A DNA stretch of 64,000 bases from Acidobacteriota bacterium (GCA_003170135.1 PMZR01000053.1:1-64000); one strand, 5' to 3'. Positions 29,420 through 38,781 are shown, counted from the stretch's first letter. A program made the numbers and translations. The notes: generated by a model not told the origin, from the letters alone.

Positions 29420-29699
29420 CGTGTGACCGGCGGCCGCGCCGCGCGCGCGACGACATAGCGCCTGAGCCGGGCTCGCGCGGCGACACAGACCGCCACTCGC
29501 GACCATGCAACGCGCCAGCCAGCCTGCGGATGCGCTGTCCACCTCAGCCGGCCCGGCCTCGTGGACCTCGACCAGCTGGTGGCGGGATGCTCGATGAACG
29601 GGGGAGCCCCGCGCGCTTGGACTTCCGTTCGTCTTCTGAGACAATCCTCCGCGGCCGGCGGCGCGACGTTCCCGCGCTGACGGCGGGCGCGACCGGCCC

Positions 29700-30242
29700 A
29701 TGGAGATCCCGCAGTCACCGCGGCCGATCGTGGCCGGCCCGGAGCTTCCTCAATGCTCGGAGCACGTGTTCGGAAAGTCGGTAGACGTGCAGCAGACAAC
29801 GGTCGATCGCTACGGGCGCTCGGTCGGGCGGGTCTTCGTGAACGGCGCCGATCTGAGCATGGCGATCGTGTCCGCGGGCCTCGCGTGGCATTATACCCAG
29901 TATTCCGCGGACAGCACGCTCGCCGCCGCGGAACAGTCCGCCCGCGTCGCCCATCTCGGATTGTGGAGTCAGCCGAATCCCGTGCCGCCGTGGGTCTATC
30001 GCAGACCAGCCTCGCGCGCGGCGCCCGTCCCGACGCCCGCCGGCCGCCTGGCGCACCCGCCAGCGCACGAGGCGCCCGTTGCCGCCGCGGCGGGACCGTT
30101 CCACGGCAACGTCCAGAGCCATGTCTTTCACGCGCCGGGCTGCGCGAACTACAACTGCAAGAACTGCACGGCCGTGTTCGCGACGCGGGAAGACGCGATC
30201 GCGCGCGGGTACAAGCCGGCGGGCGATTGCAACCGGCGGTAG
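29700..30242 (+). pseudogene. 5'-truncated thermonuclease (SNase)-like protein with C-terminal Ada-like Cys domain
   Basis: 'VFGKSVDVQQTTVDRYGRSVGRVFVNGADLSMAIVSAGLAWHYTQYS' plus 'HVFHAPGCANYNCKNCTAVFATREDAIARGYKPAGDC'; SNase N-term with Asp/Glu/Arg catalytic residues absent. Confidence 0.6.
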
Positions 30243-30353
30243 ACGTAGACCGCCGCCACCGATCTGCCTCGGGCTAGAATAGGGATTCGTCTGATCGATG
30301 TTGCGCCAGGCGCGGCGTTCACGCCGTGAGGCGGCAGCCGCGGGAAGGGTTCG

Positions 30354-31712
30354 ATGCCATTCAGCACGTTGAAGCTTCACCCGAGCCTTCTCAAGGGCAT
30401 GAAGGAGCTCGGCTTCGCCCGCCCGACGCCCGTCCAGGCCGAGGCGATTCCGCCCGCCCTGGCCGGACGGGACATCCTCGCCTCGGCGATGACCGGCAGC
30501 GGCAAGACGGCGGCGTTCCTGCTGCCCATCCTGCACCGGCTCATCGACCGTCCGCGCGGCGCCACGCACGCGCTCGTGCTCACGCCGACACGCGAGCTCG
30601 CGTTGCAGATCCTCGAACACCTGAACGACCTGGCCATCCACACGCCCATCACGGGCGCCGCGGTCATCGGCGGTGTCGGCATGGGGCCGCAGGAACACGC
30701 CTTCCGGACCGGAGCGGACGTCATCGTCGCCACGCCGGGCCGTCTGCTCGATCACCTGCGGGCGCCCTACGCCAGGATGAGCAGCCTCGAGTACCTGGTC
30801 ATCGATGAAGCCGACCGGATGCTCGACATGGGATTTTTGCCCGAGATCCGCCGGGTGCTGCGGTACCTGCCCGTGCGCCGGCAGACGCTGCTCTTCAGCG
30901 CGACGATGCCCGCGCCGATCGTGGAGCTGACGCGCGAGATGCTGCGCGATCCCGTGCGCGTGCAGCTGGATCGGGCCGTCACGCTGACGCCGGCGGTGGG
31001 CATCTCCCAGGCCATCTACCCGGTGGCGCAGACGCTCAAGGCGCCGCTGCTGGTGGCGCTGCTCGAGCGGGGCGATCTGCAGGACGCGCTCGTCTTCACC
31101 CGCACGAAGCACCGCACCAACCGCCTCGCCGAATTCCTGGTGCGGCACGGCATCAACGCCGAGCGCATCCATGGCAATCGCTCGCAGTCCCAGCGCACCG
31201 CCGCGCTGGCCGGGTTCAAGGGCGGGAAGTTCCGGGTGCTGGTTGCGACCGACATCGCGGCGCGCGGCATCGATGTCGAAGAGCTCGGTCACGTGGTGAA
31301 CTTCGACGTGCCGAAGGCGCCGGAAGATTACGTCCACCGTGTCGGCCGCACGGCGCGGGCCGAAGCCACCGGCAGCGCGTTCACGTTCGTCTCGCCAGAA
31401 GAAGAGGGCGACCTGCGGCGGATCGAGCACGCGATCGGCAAACGACTGCCGCGCGTGACGGTTCCCGACTTCGACTACGCGGCGCGGCCGGACGGACGGC
31501 TGGAAATTCCGCGGGCCGATCGGATTGCCGCCATCCGGAAGGAGAAGGCTGCCGCGCGGGCCAACGCCGAGGCGAAGCGCGAAAAGGCCGCGGCGCGCGG
31601 ACAAGCCGCGCCACCGCGGCCCGCACCTGGCAGGCCGGGTGCCCACCGGCCAGGCGGCGCCAGATCCGGCGCCGGCGCCTACGGCCGGCCCCGACGTGGA
31701 CGCCGGGGATGA
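30354..31712 (+). CDS. rhlE: DEAD-box RNA helicase, RhlE-like
   Basis: 'ASAMTGSGKTAAFLLPIL', 'VIDEADRMLDMGF', 'LLFSATMP', 'VGRTARAEATGSAFTFVSPEE', basic C-tail. Confidence 0.96.
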   Translation: MPFSTLKLHPSLLKGMKELGFARPTPVQAEAIPPALAGRDILASAMTGSGKTAAFLLPILHRLIDRPRGATHALVLTPTRELALQILEHLNDLAIHTPITGAAVIGGVGMGPQEHAFRTGADVIVATPGRLLDHLRAPYARMSSLEYLVIDEADRMLDMGFLPEIRRVLRYLPVRRQTLLFSATMPAPIVELTREMLRDPVRVQLDRAVTLTPAVGISQAIYPVAQTLKAPLLVALLERGDLQDALVFTRTKHRTNRLAEFLVRHGINAERIHGNRSQSQRTAALAGFKGGKFRVLVATDIAARGIDVEELGHVVNFDVPKAPEDYVHRVGRTARAEATGSAFTFVSPEEEGDLRRIEHAIGKRLPRVTVPDFDYAARPDGRLEIPRADRIAAIRKEKAAARANAEAKREKAAARGQAAPPRPAPGRPGAHRPGGARSGAGAYGRPRRGRRG

Positions 31713-31789
31713 CGGATGATTAATCGCGGCGCTCACATATAATCCTCCCGCCAGGATGTGGCGTGGCCGGCGTGCCCCACGGAGGACCG

Positions 31790-32236
31790 ATGACCAGGAG
31801 CGAGGTCATTCGACCGTTCATCGAGAAGACGCTGTCGGAGTGGCTCGACGGCAGTGAGTTGCGGCGCAGCGAGAAGGGCGAGTTCCAGTTCCGTCGCGGC
31901 AGCGCGGAAATCTGCGTGCGCATCGACGAGGGCGACCAGACCAGCATCTCGGTCTACAGCATCATTCTCAAGAACGTGAAGAAGAGCGCCCGCCTGCTGG
32001 ACGGGCTCAACGCGATCAATGCCGAGATCGACTATGTGCGCGTCTTCTGGATCCAGAACGCCGTCGTGCTGATGACCGAGATGCTCGCCTCCAGCGTGGA
32101 CGCCGAGCAGCTGCGCGCCGCGTGCGAGCTGGTCGCGAGTCGTGCCGACGACCTGGACACGCGGTTGAAGAAGAAGTTCGGGGGCAAGACGACGTTTGCG
32201 GATGCCCGGATCCGCTCGGACGAGGTGGACGTGTGA
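31790..32236 (+). CDS. YbjN-like domain protein
   Basis: 149 aa, SD ggagga; 'ICVRIDEGDQTSISVYSIILKNVKKSARLLDGLNAINAEIDYVRVFWIQNAVVLMTEML'. Confidence 0.7.
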   Translation: MTRSEVIRPFIEKTLSEWLDGSELRRSEKGEFQFRRGSAEICVRIDEGDQTSISVYSIILKNVKKSARLLDGLNAINAEIDYVRVFWIQNAVVLMTEMLASSVDAEQLRAACELVASRADDLDTRLKKKFGGKTTFADARIRSDEVDV

Positions 32237-33141
32237 GGAGCCTCGCTGATTTCAGCGCGAACCTCGCGCGCCTGGCCGCCTCCGCGATGCGCGGCGTCGT
32301 CACCATCTTCGGCCGCACCTCGGACGGCGAGGTGGCCGGGTCCGGGTTCCTCATCGACGCCCACGGCCACATCGTCACCAACAACCACGTCATCGAGGAC
32401 GTCGAGCCGCCGCTCGACGTGGTGCTGCACGGCGACATCCGGCGCACCGCGTCCGTCCTGGGCAGCGATCCGTGGACCGACCTGGCGCTGCTGCGCGTCG
32501 ATCGCCCGATTCGGGCGCACCTGCGCCTGCGCTCCGCGCCGGCGCGTTTGGGCGAGCTGTGCCTGGCCCTGGGCAGTCCGCTGGGCGTGTATCCCGAGAG
32601 CGCGTCGATCGGCGTCGTCAGCGGCATCGCGCGCACGATCCCGCAGGAAGTGGGCCGGCCCATCTTCCACGCGATCCAGACCGACTGCGCGATCAATCCC
32701 GGCAACTCCGGCGGGCCCCTCGTCGATGCGCGCGGGCTGGTGCTTGGCGCCAACAACTGCTGCGATGCCCGGGCGGCGAACATCGGTTTCGCGGTGCCGG
32801 CCGAGACCATCCAGGCCGTGCTGGCGGACCTGCAGAAAAGCGGGCGGGTGGTGCGGGCCACGCTGGACGTGACGGTGACGAGGGCGAACGTGGCCGTCGA
32901 GGGCAAGACGCTGGCTGGGCTGCAGGTGGTCAAGGCGCCAAAAGGTCCGGGCGCTCATTTCCGGCCGGGCGACGTCATCCTGCGCATCGGCGGCAGGCGC
33001 GTTCGCCACCCGCACGACATCTTCAGCCTGCTGACGAAGGACTGCATCGGCCGGCCGATGCCGATCGAGGTGGTGCGCCGCGGTGAGCGCCGGCAGCTGA
33101 CGGTCCACCCGCGCGAACTGCGGCACGACTCGCGCGTGTAG
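32233..33141 (+). CDS. HtrA/trypsin-like serine protease with PDZ domain
   Basis: GTG overlapping the upstream stop (GTGA); 'IVTNNHVIED', 'DLALLRVD', 'DCAINPGNSGGPLV'. Confidence 0.93.
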   Translation: MRSLADFSANLARLAASAMRGVVTIFGRTSDGEVAGSGFLIDAHGHIVTNNHVIEDVEPPLDVVLHGDIRRTASVLGSDPWTDLALLRVDRPIRAHLRLRSAPARLGELCLALGSPLGVYPESASIGVVSGIARTIPQEVGRPIFHAIQTDCAINPGNSGGPLVDARGLVLGANNCCDARAANIGFAVPAETIQAVLADLQKSGRVVRATLDVTVTRANVAVEGKTLAGLQVVKAPKGPGAHFRPGDVILRIGGRRVRHPHDIFSLLTKDCIGRPMPIEVVRRGERRQLTVHPRELRHDSRV

Positions 33142-33144
33142 GCC

Positions 33145-33172
33145 ACCGCCTGCCGCCTACCGCCTACCGACT
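33145..33172. repeat. Heptamer array A6: (ACCGCCT)x4
   Basis: ACCGCCT GCCGCCT ACCGCCT ACCGACT between htrA (+) and the M19 relic (-). Confidence 0.85.
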
Positions 33173-33683
33173 TCCTGTCCACCGTCTTCCATCTCCCGGA
33201 ACAGTCCCGGCAGCGACGCGCCGACCGTGGGGAACGCGGCCACCGCGCGCAGTTGATCGTCGGTCAGGTTGCGGCCGACGGGGCACAGGGCCGCGGCGTT
33301 CGAGTGCGACGCGATGAAGGGCCGCGCGGCGACGCGCACGACGTCCCAGAACGTGCGTTCGTGCACGTGCGACACGTCCACGATGATGCCCAGCCGGTTC
33401 ATCTCGCGGACCACCTCCGCCGCACCTCGTCGGGATGGCGCTGGCACGCCGCGTCCAGCACGTCGAGCATCGCGTTCGCCTCCTGGTGCGCGCGCGCCGC
33501 GGACAACCGCGACGGCACGAAGCAGGCGAACACCTGCAAGCCCACGCGCCCGCGCCGCAGGCGCGCGAGGTCCACGTGGCCGCCCGGGTTCGACGCCAGG
33601 TCGGCGCCTCCCTGCAGTTCGAGGATGGTGTCGCAGTGCAGATCGCAGATGAGGCCGGGTGAGTCACGCGGAGTTGATGGCAT
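33157..33683 (-). pseudogene. M19 membrane dipeptidase relic: N-term fragment, frame change, central fragment, missing C-term
   Basis: 'GLICDLHCDTILELQGGADLASNPGGHVDLARLRRGRVGLQVFACFVP' in one frame; 'REMNRLGIIVDVSHVHERTFWDVVRVAARPFIASHSNAAALCPVGRNLTDDQLRAVAA' in another. Confidence 0.88.
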
Positions 33684-33911
33684 CTCCCTATGCTACGGCA
33701 ATGTCTCGTTCGCGCTGAGGACGAATGCCTCGCTCGGCGGGTGTGCAGATTGTCCATGCGCGCACGCCCTGTGGCGTTGAACATCCTGCAACCACCGCGG
33801 CCCTTGTGGGTGGAATCCCCGTGTATTTCATGCGGCCGGTCCCTTGCTTCAGGTGCGGCCGGCGCGCTCGACACGGTCGGGCGCGGCGAGCAGACAAGCA
33901 AGGGAGGATGC

Positions 33912-34610
33912 ATGACCCCGCATACGGCCGGCGCCGCCATCGACCCCGACCCCACCCTGGTACCGGGCATCTACGAGCATTGCGATCAATGGTGTTCGTA
34001 CTGCCCCATGACGGCACGCTGTCTGGCGCACCGCCGCCTGCGGGCGCGTCAGGCGCAGAACGGTCCGGACGCGTTCAGCAGTCTCGAGGACGTGATCGAA
34101 TTCACGCGGGAAGTCAGCAGGGCGGAGGGGAGACCGACGCCGGAACTCGACGCGCTGCTGTCGCCGGATCCGGCGGTCCAGGCCTCGCTGCCGGAGATCG
34201 ACGATCCCCTCGACGATCTGGCCTCGCGCTATGAATTCGAGACGATGCGCTTCCTCGAACGGCGCCACTGGACGCCCCCGGTGCGGCCCACGCCGCAGCC
34301 GTCATCGATCGACGTCGTCGCGTGGTACCACGTGCTCATCCAGTCCCGCCTCGCTCGCGCGCTCGCGAGGTCCATGGAGGCGGCTCGCGGACGAGCCGAT
34401 CGCCTGGTGGACGCGAATGGCTGCGCGAAGATGGTGCTCATCGGCATCGATCGCTCCCGTGCCGCGTTGGGACGGCTCCGCGGCCTTTGCGACGACCAGC
34501 GTGTCGCGTCACTGCTCGACACGCTCGATCGCCTCGGGCCGGCCGTCGAGCAGCGGTTTCCGGCGGCGCGCGCGTTCATCCGGCCGGGCCTCGACGGTCC
34601 GATCGTGTGA
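33912..34610 (+). CDS. Conserved hypothetical protein with CxxxCxxCx5C N-term
   Basis: 'GIYEHCDQWCSYCPMTARCLAHRRLR'; good SD agggagg. Confidence 0.75.
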   Translation: MTPHTAGAAIDPDPTLVPGIYEHCDQWCSYCPMTARCLAHRRLRARQAQNGPDAFSSLEDVIEFTREVSRAEGRPTPELDALLSPDPAVQASLPEIDDPLDDLASRYEFETMRFLERRHWTPPVRPTPQPSSIDVVAWYHVLIQSRLARALARSMEAARGRADRLVDANGCAKMVLIGIDRSRAALGRLRGLCDDQRVASLLDTLDRLGPAVEQRFPAARAFIRPGLDGPIV

Positions 34611-34650
34611 CGGGCGCGGCCAGGCCCGGACGGCGATCGCGCGTTGACGA

Positions 34651-34670
34651 GGTAGCTTCCAGAAGCTACC
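34651..34670. promoter_or_regulatory. Perfect 20-bp palindrome, candidate TA operator
   Basis: GGTAGCTTC-CA-GAAGCTACC, 8 nt upstream of the antitoxin ATG; flanked by TTGACG (34644) and TACCAT (34667) at 17-nt spacing. Confidence 0.8.
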
Positions 34671-34678
34671 ATGGACGT

Positions 34679-34969
34679 ATGCGGGCTGTTGGTCTGAAAG
34701 TGCTGAAGAACCGCCTGTCCGAGTACGTCCGGCTGGCCGCTGGCGGCGAGGTGGTGCTCGTGACGGACCGGGATCGCGTCGTCGCCGAACTGGGGCCGCC
34801 GCAGGCCGGACGCAGCGCGTCGCTCGGTGACGCCCTGCTGGCCGAGGCCGTCCGCAACGGCTGGCTGACGCCCGCGGTTGCGCCCGACCGCCGGCCGCCG
34901 CCGCGCCAGCCTGTCGCGCCGCTGGCATCGCTGCTCGCCGAACTGGCGGGCGACCGCGCATCGCGATGA
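34679..34969 (+). CDS. Phd/YefM-type antitoxin
   Basis: 'MRAVGLKVLKNRLSEYVRLAAGGEVVLVTDRDRVVAELGP'. Confidence 0.92.
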   Translation: MRAVGLKVLKNRLSEYVRLAAGGEVVLVTDRDRVVAELGPPQAGRSASLGDALLAEAVRNGWLTPAVAPDRRPPPRQPVAPLASLLAELAGDRASR

Positions 34970-35382
34970 TTTACCTCGATACGTCCGTGGGCCTCGCGCA
35001 GCTGCTGGCCGAGGATCGGGTGCCGCCCGCCGCGCTGTGGGAGCAGCCGCTGGTCGCGAGCCGGTTCATCCAGTACGAGATCTGGACGCGCCTTCACGCC
35101 CGGGGGCTCGGCGCGTCGCACGGCGAGGCGGCGCGCGATCTGCTCGCGCGGGTCGCCTTCATCGAGCTCGCGCCGTCCGTCCTCGAACGCGCGCTCGCGC
35201 CGTTTCCCTCGCCCGTTCGCACCCTCGACGCGCTCCACCTGGCCTCGATCGAGTTCCTGCGTGCCCAACGCCAGGAGGTCGCGCTCGCGACCTACGACGA
35301 GCGCATGGCCGCGGCGGCCCGTGCGCTGCGCATCCCCCTCTATGACCTGACGGAAGGCTCTTCTCAGAATCCCGCGCGGTAA
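34966..35382 (+). CDS. PIN-domain toxin, VapC-like
   Basis: 'MIYLDTSVGLAQLL...SRFIQYEIWTRLH...RTLDALHLASIEFL...LATYDERMAAAA'; ATGA overlap with antitoxin. Confidence 0.94.
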   Translation: MIYLDTSVGLAQLLAEDRVPPAALWEQPLVASRFIQYEIWTRLHARGLGASHGEAARDLLARVAFIELAPSVLERALAPFPSPVRTLDALHLASIEFLRAQRQEVALATYDERMAAAARALRIPLYDLTEGSSQNPAR

Positions 35383-35526
35383 GCCATCGGCGATGCGAGC
35401 GCCCGCAGGGACATGCCCGGGTACGCAGGGCGAGGTTTTGGCCTTGCCGCGCCGCGCGACATGGTTCGACTCAAGCCTGGATGCTGCTTGCCACAGCGTC
35501 GGCGGGTCCGATTGTGATTGAGATTT

Positions 35527-35602
35527 TGGAGCCGGCGCTCGGACTCGAACCGAGGACCTGCTGATTACGAATCAGCTGCTCTACCAACTGAGCTACGCCG
35601 GC
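35527..35602 (-). tRNA. tRNA-Thr (anticodon CGT), CCA encoded
   Basis: GCCGGCG acceptor, TAGCTCAGTTGGTAGAGC D-arm, CTGATTCGTAATCAG anticodon arm, TCGGTTCGAGTCCGA T-arm, GCCGGC-T-CCA. Confidence 0.97.
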
Positions 35603-35717
35603 CGGCGGGTGGGTGTCTCGCCGGCCGAGATCGGCGGCGGACAGAACCCCCAGTCTAGCACAAGGGGAGCGCGCGCAGCGAAATCCGGCAGCAGAATCGG
35701 GCGACGAGCCGCCCCCG

Positions 35718-36221
35718 CTACTTCAGAAACGTGATCGTCAACGGGTACTTCCAGACGATGCCGTCGTTGGCTTTGATCGCGCCGATGATCGGGAAGACGA
35801 CCCCGACGATGCACAGGGCAATCAGCAAGGGAATGCCGATGAGCACGAAGATCAGCAGGCCGGACGCGATCATGTAAATGAAGCCGCTGATGATCCAGTT
35901 CACGACGACCTTGCCGTGGACGTCGATGCCGGGGAGTTCCTCCTTCTTCATCTGCCAGATGACGATCGGGACGATCAGCCCGGCAAAGGGCACGAGGAAG
36001 CCGGCGAGCAGCGACAGGTGCAGGAACATCGCCCACTGCCTGGTCTGACGCTCCTTCGCCTCAGCCAGCGCCTCGGCTGGCGGCGTGGGCGGCGGCGGAA
36101 TGGCCGCCGGCGAAGCCGCATCGGCGAGCGCCGTCGCTTTCGCCCTGGCGAACTCGTCGTCTGAAAGCCGGCCTGCCTGGTGCAACTCGTCGAGTTTCTG
36201 CAGTTCGTCAGCGATGCTCAT
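35718..36221 (-). CDS. SHOCT-like N-term plus DUF4870-type membrane protein
   Basis: 'LQKLDELHQAGRLSDDEFARAKATAL' and 'WAMFLHLSLLAGFLVPFAGLIVPIVIWQMKKEELPGIDVHGKVVVNWIISGFIY'. Confidence 0.88.
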   Translation of the reverse strand: MSIADELQKLDELHQAGRLSDDEFARAKATALADAASPAAIPPPPTPPAEALAEAKERQTRQWAMFLHLSLLAGFLVPFAGLIVPIVIWQMKKEELPGIDVHGKVVVNWIISGFIYMIASGLLIFVLIGIPLLIALCIVGVVFPIIGAIKANDGIVWKYPLTITFLK

Positions 36222-36557
36222 CGCATTCTTCCTTGCGGGGCCGGACCGGGAGGCCACGATGCCGGCGGCCGGCGCCGGTGACACTCCGACGCCTACGGTG
36301 TCGAGGGGATGCTAGCACGACAATGGGATCGTCGGCGGGGCAGTCGCGCCAGCGTTCCGACAGTCGTCGTCGCCGCTGCCGGCCCGCCCTTCGGGCTCGC
36401 TCCGGGCCGCGGATTCGGAGTATATTGCCCAGTCCTCGGCGCCGCACTCGTTTCACGCCCCACCGGCGCACTGCGCTCCCACGGCATATCAGACGTCCGC
36501 CCCATGGCGGGCCCCTATTGCGCGCAGCCCCCACGCACTCATGAAAGGACACACGGA

Positions 36558-37745
36558 ATGAACGCGTTCTCGTCGCTTGGCAAGGCCGCGTGCCTGTTAC
36601 TGCTGACACCCGCTCTGGCCGCCGCGCAGACCGCGGCGCCGGCCGATCTCGCGAGCACGGTGCGCGACGTCCAGCAGTACGGTTTCGCCATTCACATCCT
36701 CGCGATGCTGCTGGTCGGCTTCGGGTTCCTGATGGTCTTCGTCAAGCGCTACGGCTACGGCGCCATCACCGGCACCTACCTGATCGTGGCCGTGGGCCTG
36801 CCGCTCTACCTGGGCCTCCGGTCGACCGGGGTCTTGTCGGCCGATGCGGTGGACGCGCACACGATTCGCGCGGTGCTGCTCGCCGAGTTCGCCGTCGCGT
36901 CCGCGCTGATCGCGGCGGGCGCCGTGCTGGGCCGCATCCGGCTGTACCAGTACGCGCTGCTCGCGGTCGTCATGGTGCCGCTCTACATGCTCAACGAACA
37001 CCTGGTGCTCGACGGAGGCCTGCCGGCCACCAAGGGATTCGTTGACGCCGCCGGGTCGATCAGCATCCACGCCTTCGGGGCGTATTTCGGCCTCGGCCTC
37101 GCCGTCGCGCTGACCAGCAAGCGGCAGCGCGAGATGGAGATCGCCAACGACGCCACGTCCAACCGCTTCTCGCTGATCGGGTCGATGGTGTTGTGGCTGT
37201 TCTGGCCGAGCTTCTGCAGCGCGGTGGTGCCACAGGCGCAGTTCGCGGCGACCGCCGTCAACACCATCCTCGCCCTGTGCGGCGCGACCGTCTCCACCTA
37301 CGTGTTCAGTTCGATCATCGGCAAGGGCAAGGTGGCGATTGGCGACATGGCGAACGCCGCGCTCGCGGGCGGCGTCGCGATTGGGGCCACCTGCAACGTG
37401 GTCGCGGCCCCGTTCGCGTTCGCGATCGGGCTCTTCGCGGGCGCCCTGTGCGTGTTCGGCTACGCCGTCGTCCAGCCGAGGCTTCAGAATCGCCTGAAGA
37501 TCGTTGACACGTGCGGCGTGCACAACCTGCACGGCATGCCCGGGTTGCTTGGCGGCGTGGCGGCGATCTTCGTGCTGCCGGGCGTGGCCGGCGCGCAGCT
37601 GGCCGGCATCGGCGTGACCGTGGTCCTGGCGCTCGCGGGCGGGATCGCGTCCGGGTTCGTCCTGCGTGCCACCGCTGGTGCGCAAGTTCCCTACGAGGAC
37701 GGCGAAGAGTTCGCCAACGCGCAGGAAGAGAAAGTCTTCGTCTAG
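36558..37745 (+). CDS. Rh-type ammonium/gas channel of the Amt/MEP/Rh superfamily
   Basis: 'SISIHAFGAYFGLGLAVALTSKRQ', 'SLIGSMVLWLFWPSFCSAVV', 'DTCGVHNLHGMPGLLGGVAAIF'. Confidence 0.9.
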   Translation: MNAFSSLGKAACLLLLTPALAAAQTAAPADLASTVRDVQQYGFAIHILAMLLVGFGFLMVFVKRYGYGAITGTYLIVAVGLPLYLGLRSTGVLSADAVDAHTIRAVLLAEFAVASALIAAGAVLGRIRLYQYALLAVVMVPLYMLNEHLVLDGGLPATKGFVDAAGSISIHAFGAYFGLGLAVALTSKRQREMEIANDATSNRFSLIGSMVLWLFWPSFCSAVVPQAQFAATAVNTILALCGATVSTYVFSSIIGKGKVAIGDMANAALAGGVAIGATCNVVAAPFAFAIGLFAGALCVFGYAVVQPRLQNRLKIVDTCGVHNLHGMPGLLGGVAAIFVLPGVAGAQLAGIGVTVVLALAGGIASGFVLRATAGAQVPYEDGEEFANAQEEKVFV

Positions 37746-37756
37746 GCGGGACCAGG

Positions 37757-37782
37757 GGGCCCCGGGCTCACGCTCGGGGCCC
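37757..37782. terminator. Strong hairpin after the Rh-channel gene
   Basis: GGGCCCCGGGC-TCAC-GCTCGGGGCCC, 11-bp stem including one G:T. Confidence 0.65.
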
Positions 37783-37793
37783 GCCGCGTCGAG

Positions 37794-37816
37794 CAGGACT
37801 GAAGTCCTGCGCCACA
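37794..37816. repeat. Dispersed palindrome-containing 23-mer, copy 2 (CAGGACTGAAGTCCTGCGCCACA)
   Basis: 21/23 identity with 2181-2203. Confidence 0.85.
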
Positions 37817-37831
37817 ACAACAGGCGCGGCG

Positions 37832-38410
37832 CTACACAACCGCAATCGGATTGTGGGCGACCTCGAGAATCCGCCGCCCGAGATACGCGCCCCGTAACGC
37901 GTCCACGTACGAGTTGCAACGGAACGTGCGAATCGCGTCGGGTCGCACGCGGACGACGATGTCGCGGTCGGCATCGCGCACCTCGGCAACGTGCGCCCAT
38001 GAGACGGTGACCGACGGCGAACCGAGATAGACGACCCGGCGGTCGGTGAAGAACAGCTTGCCGCCCGGATCGTTCGGTGCGTCGGGGCGGCACGCCGGGG
38101 CGACGAAACGGCACGTCTCGCCGGCAAGCGCGCGGTGACTGGAGACGATCTCCGGCAGCGGCGCGCCTTCCATCCGCGCTTTCGTCAGCGCAGCCACTTC
38201 CAGCAGCCCTTCCACCAACTCGAGTTCCAGCGCGACATCGTCTTCGGTCAGACCGAGTGCCGCGGGACGGCCGCGCAGTCGGGCGAACAGCGCCTCGTCC
38301 GACGCTTCGCGGGCGGCGAGAACCTCGCCGCGGAACAGGCGCACGCGGCGGTCGAGATCGCGGGCGGCAGCGCGGGATTTCGAGTCGAAGAGGTGGCGGA
38401 GCAGGGACAT
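37832..38410 (-). CDS. Hypothetical protein
   Basis: 192 aa from ATG at 38410; 'GKLFFTDRRVVYLGSPSVTVSWAHVAEVRDADRDIVVRV' PH/GRAM-like strand pattern. Confidence 0.7.
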   Translation of the reverse strand: MSLLRHLFDSKSRAAARDLDRRVRLFRGEVLAAREASDEALFARLRGRPAALGLTEDDVALELELVEGLLEVAALTKARMEGAPLPEIVSSHRALAGETCRFVAPACRPDAPNDPGGKLFFTDRRVVYLGSPSVTVSWAHVAEVRDADRDIVVRVRPDAIRTFRCNSYVDALRGAYLGRRILEVAHNPIAVV

Positions 38411-38450
38411 AGGGGGCACATTGTAGAGGGAATGGCCGTGCTGGCGTGCG

Positions 38451-38543
38451 CTCCGGCCGCCGCGACGCGTCGCCCGCCTGGAAGAACATGTCGAACACGC
38501 GGGGCAAGTCCTCCGCCCCCGGTGCCCTGCCTGGGTCGCGCAC
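38451..38543 (-). pseudogene. Histidine-kinase HATPase fragment
   Basis: 'VRDPGRAPGAEDLPRVFDMFFQAGDASRRPE' matches the HATPase 'VRDTGxGIxxEdLPRVFDMFxQ' region; no HK frame around it. Confidence 0.7.
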
Positions 38544-38607
38544 GCCCATCCGCATCTGGCCGCCTTGTCAACAGACTTGCCACCACCGTGAAACTTCCAG
38601 CGCGCTC

Positions 38608-38781
38608 GTGCTGCCTGTCTACCTTGCCGGCGAAGCGAGCGCCGACACGCGGGCGCTCGTCGAAGAATTCTCAAGACAGGACCACGACCTGGCGGCGACG
38701 ATTCGCGCCGACTGGACGGAAAAGATGTCCGCCGCGGCGCCCTCGGACCTGCCGCCGGGGCTCGAACGAGGACCGACTCCT
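38608..38781 (+). pseudogene. Fragment resembling a zf-HC2/anti-sigma-type N-terminal segment
   Basis: 'VLPVYLAGEASADTRALVEEFSRQDHDLAATIRADW' without start or partner domain. Confidence 0.5.
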
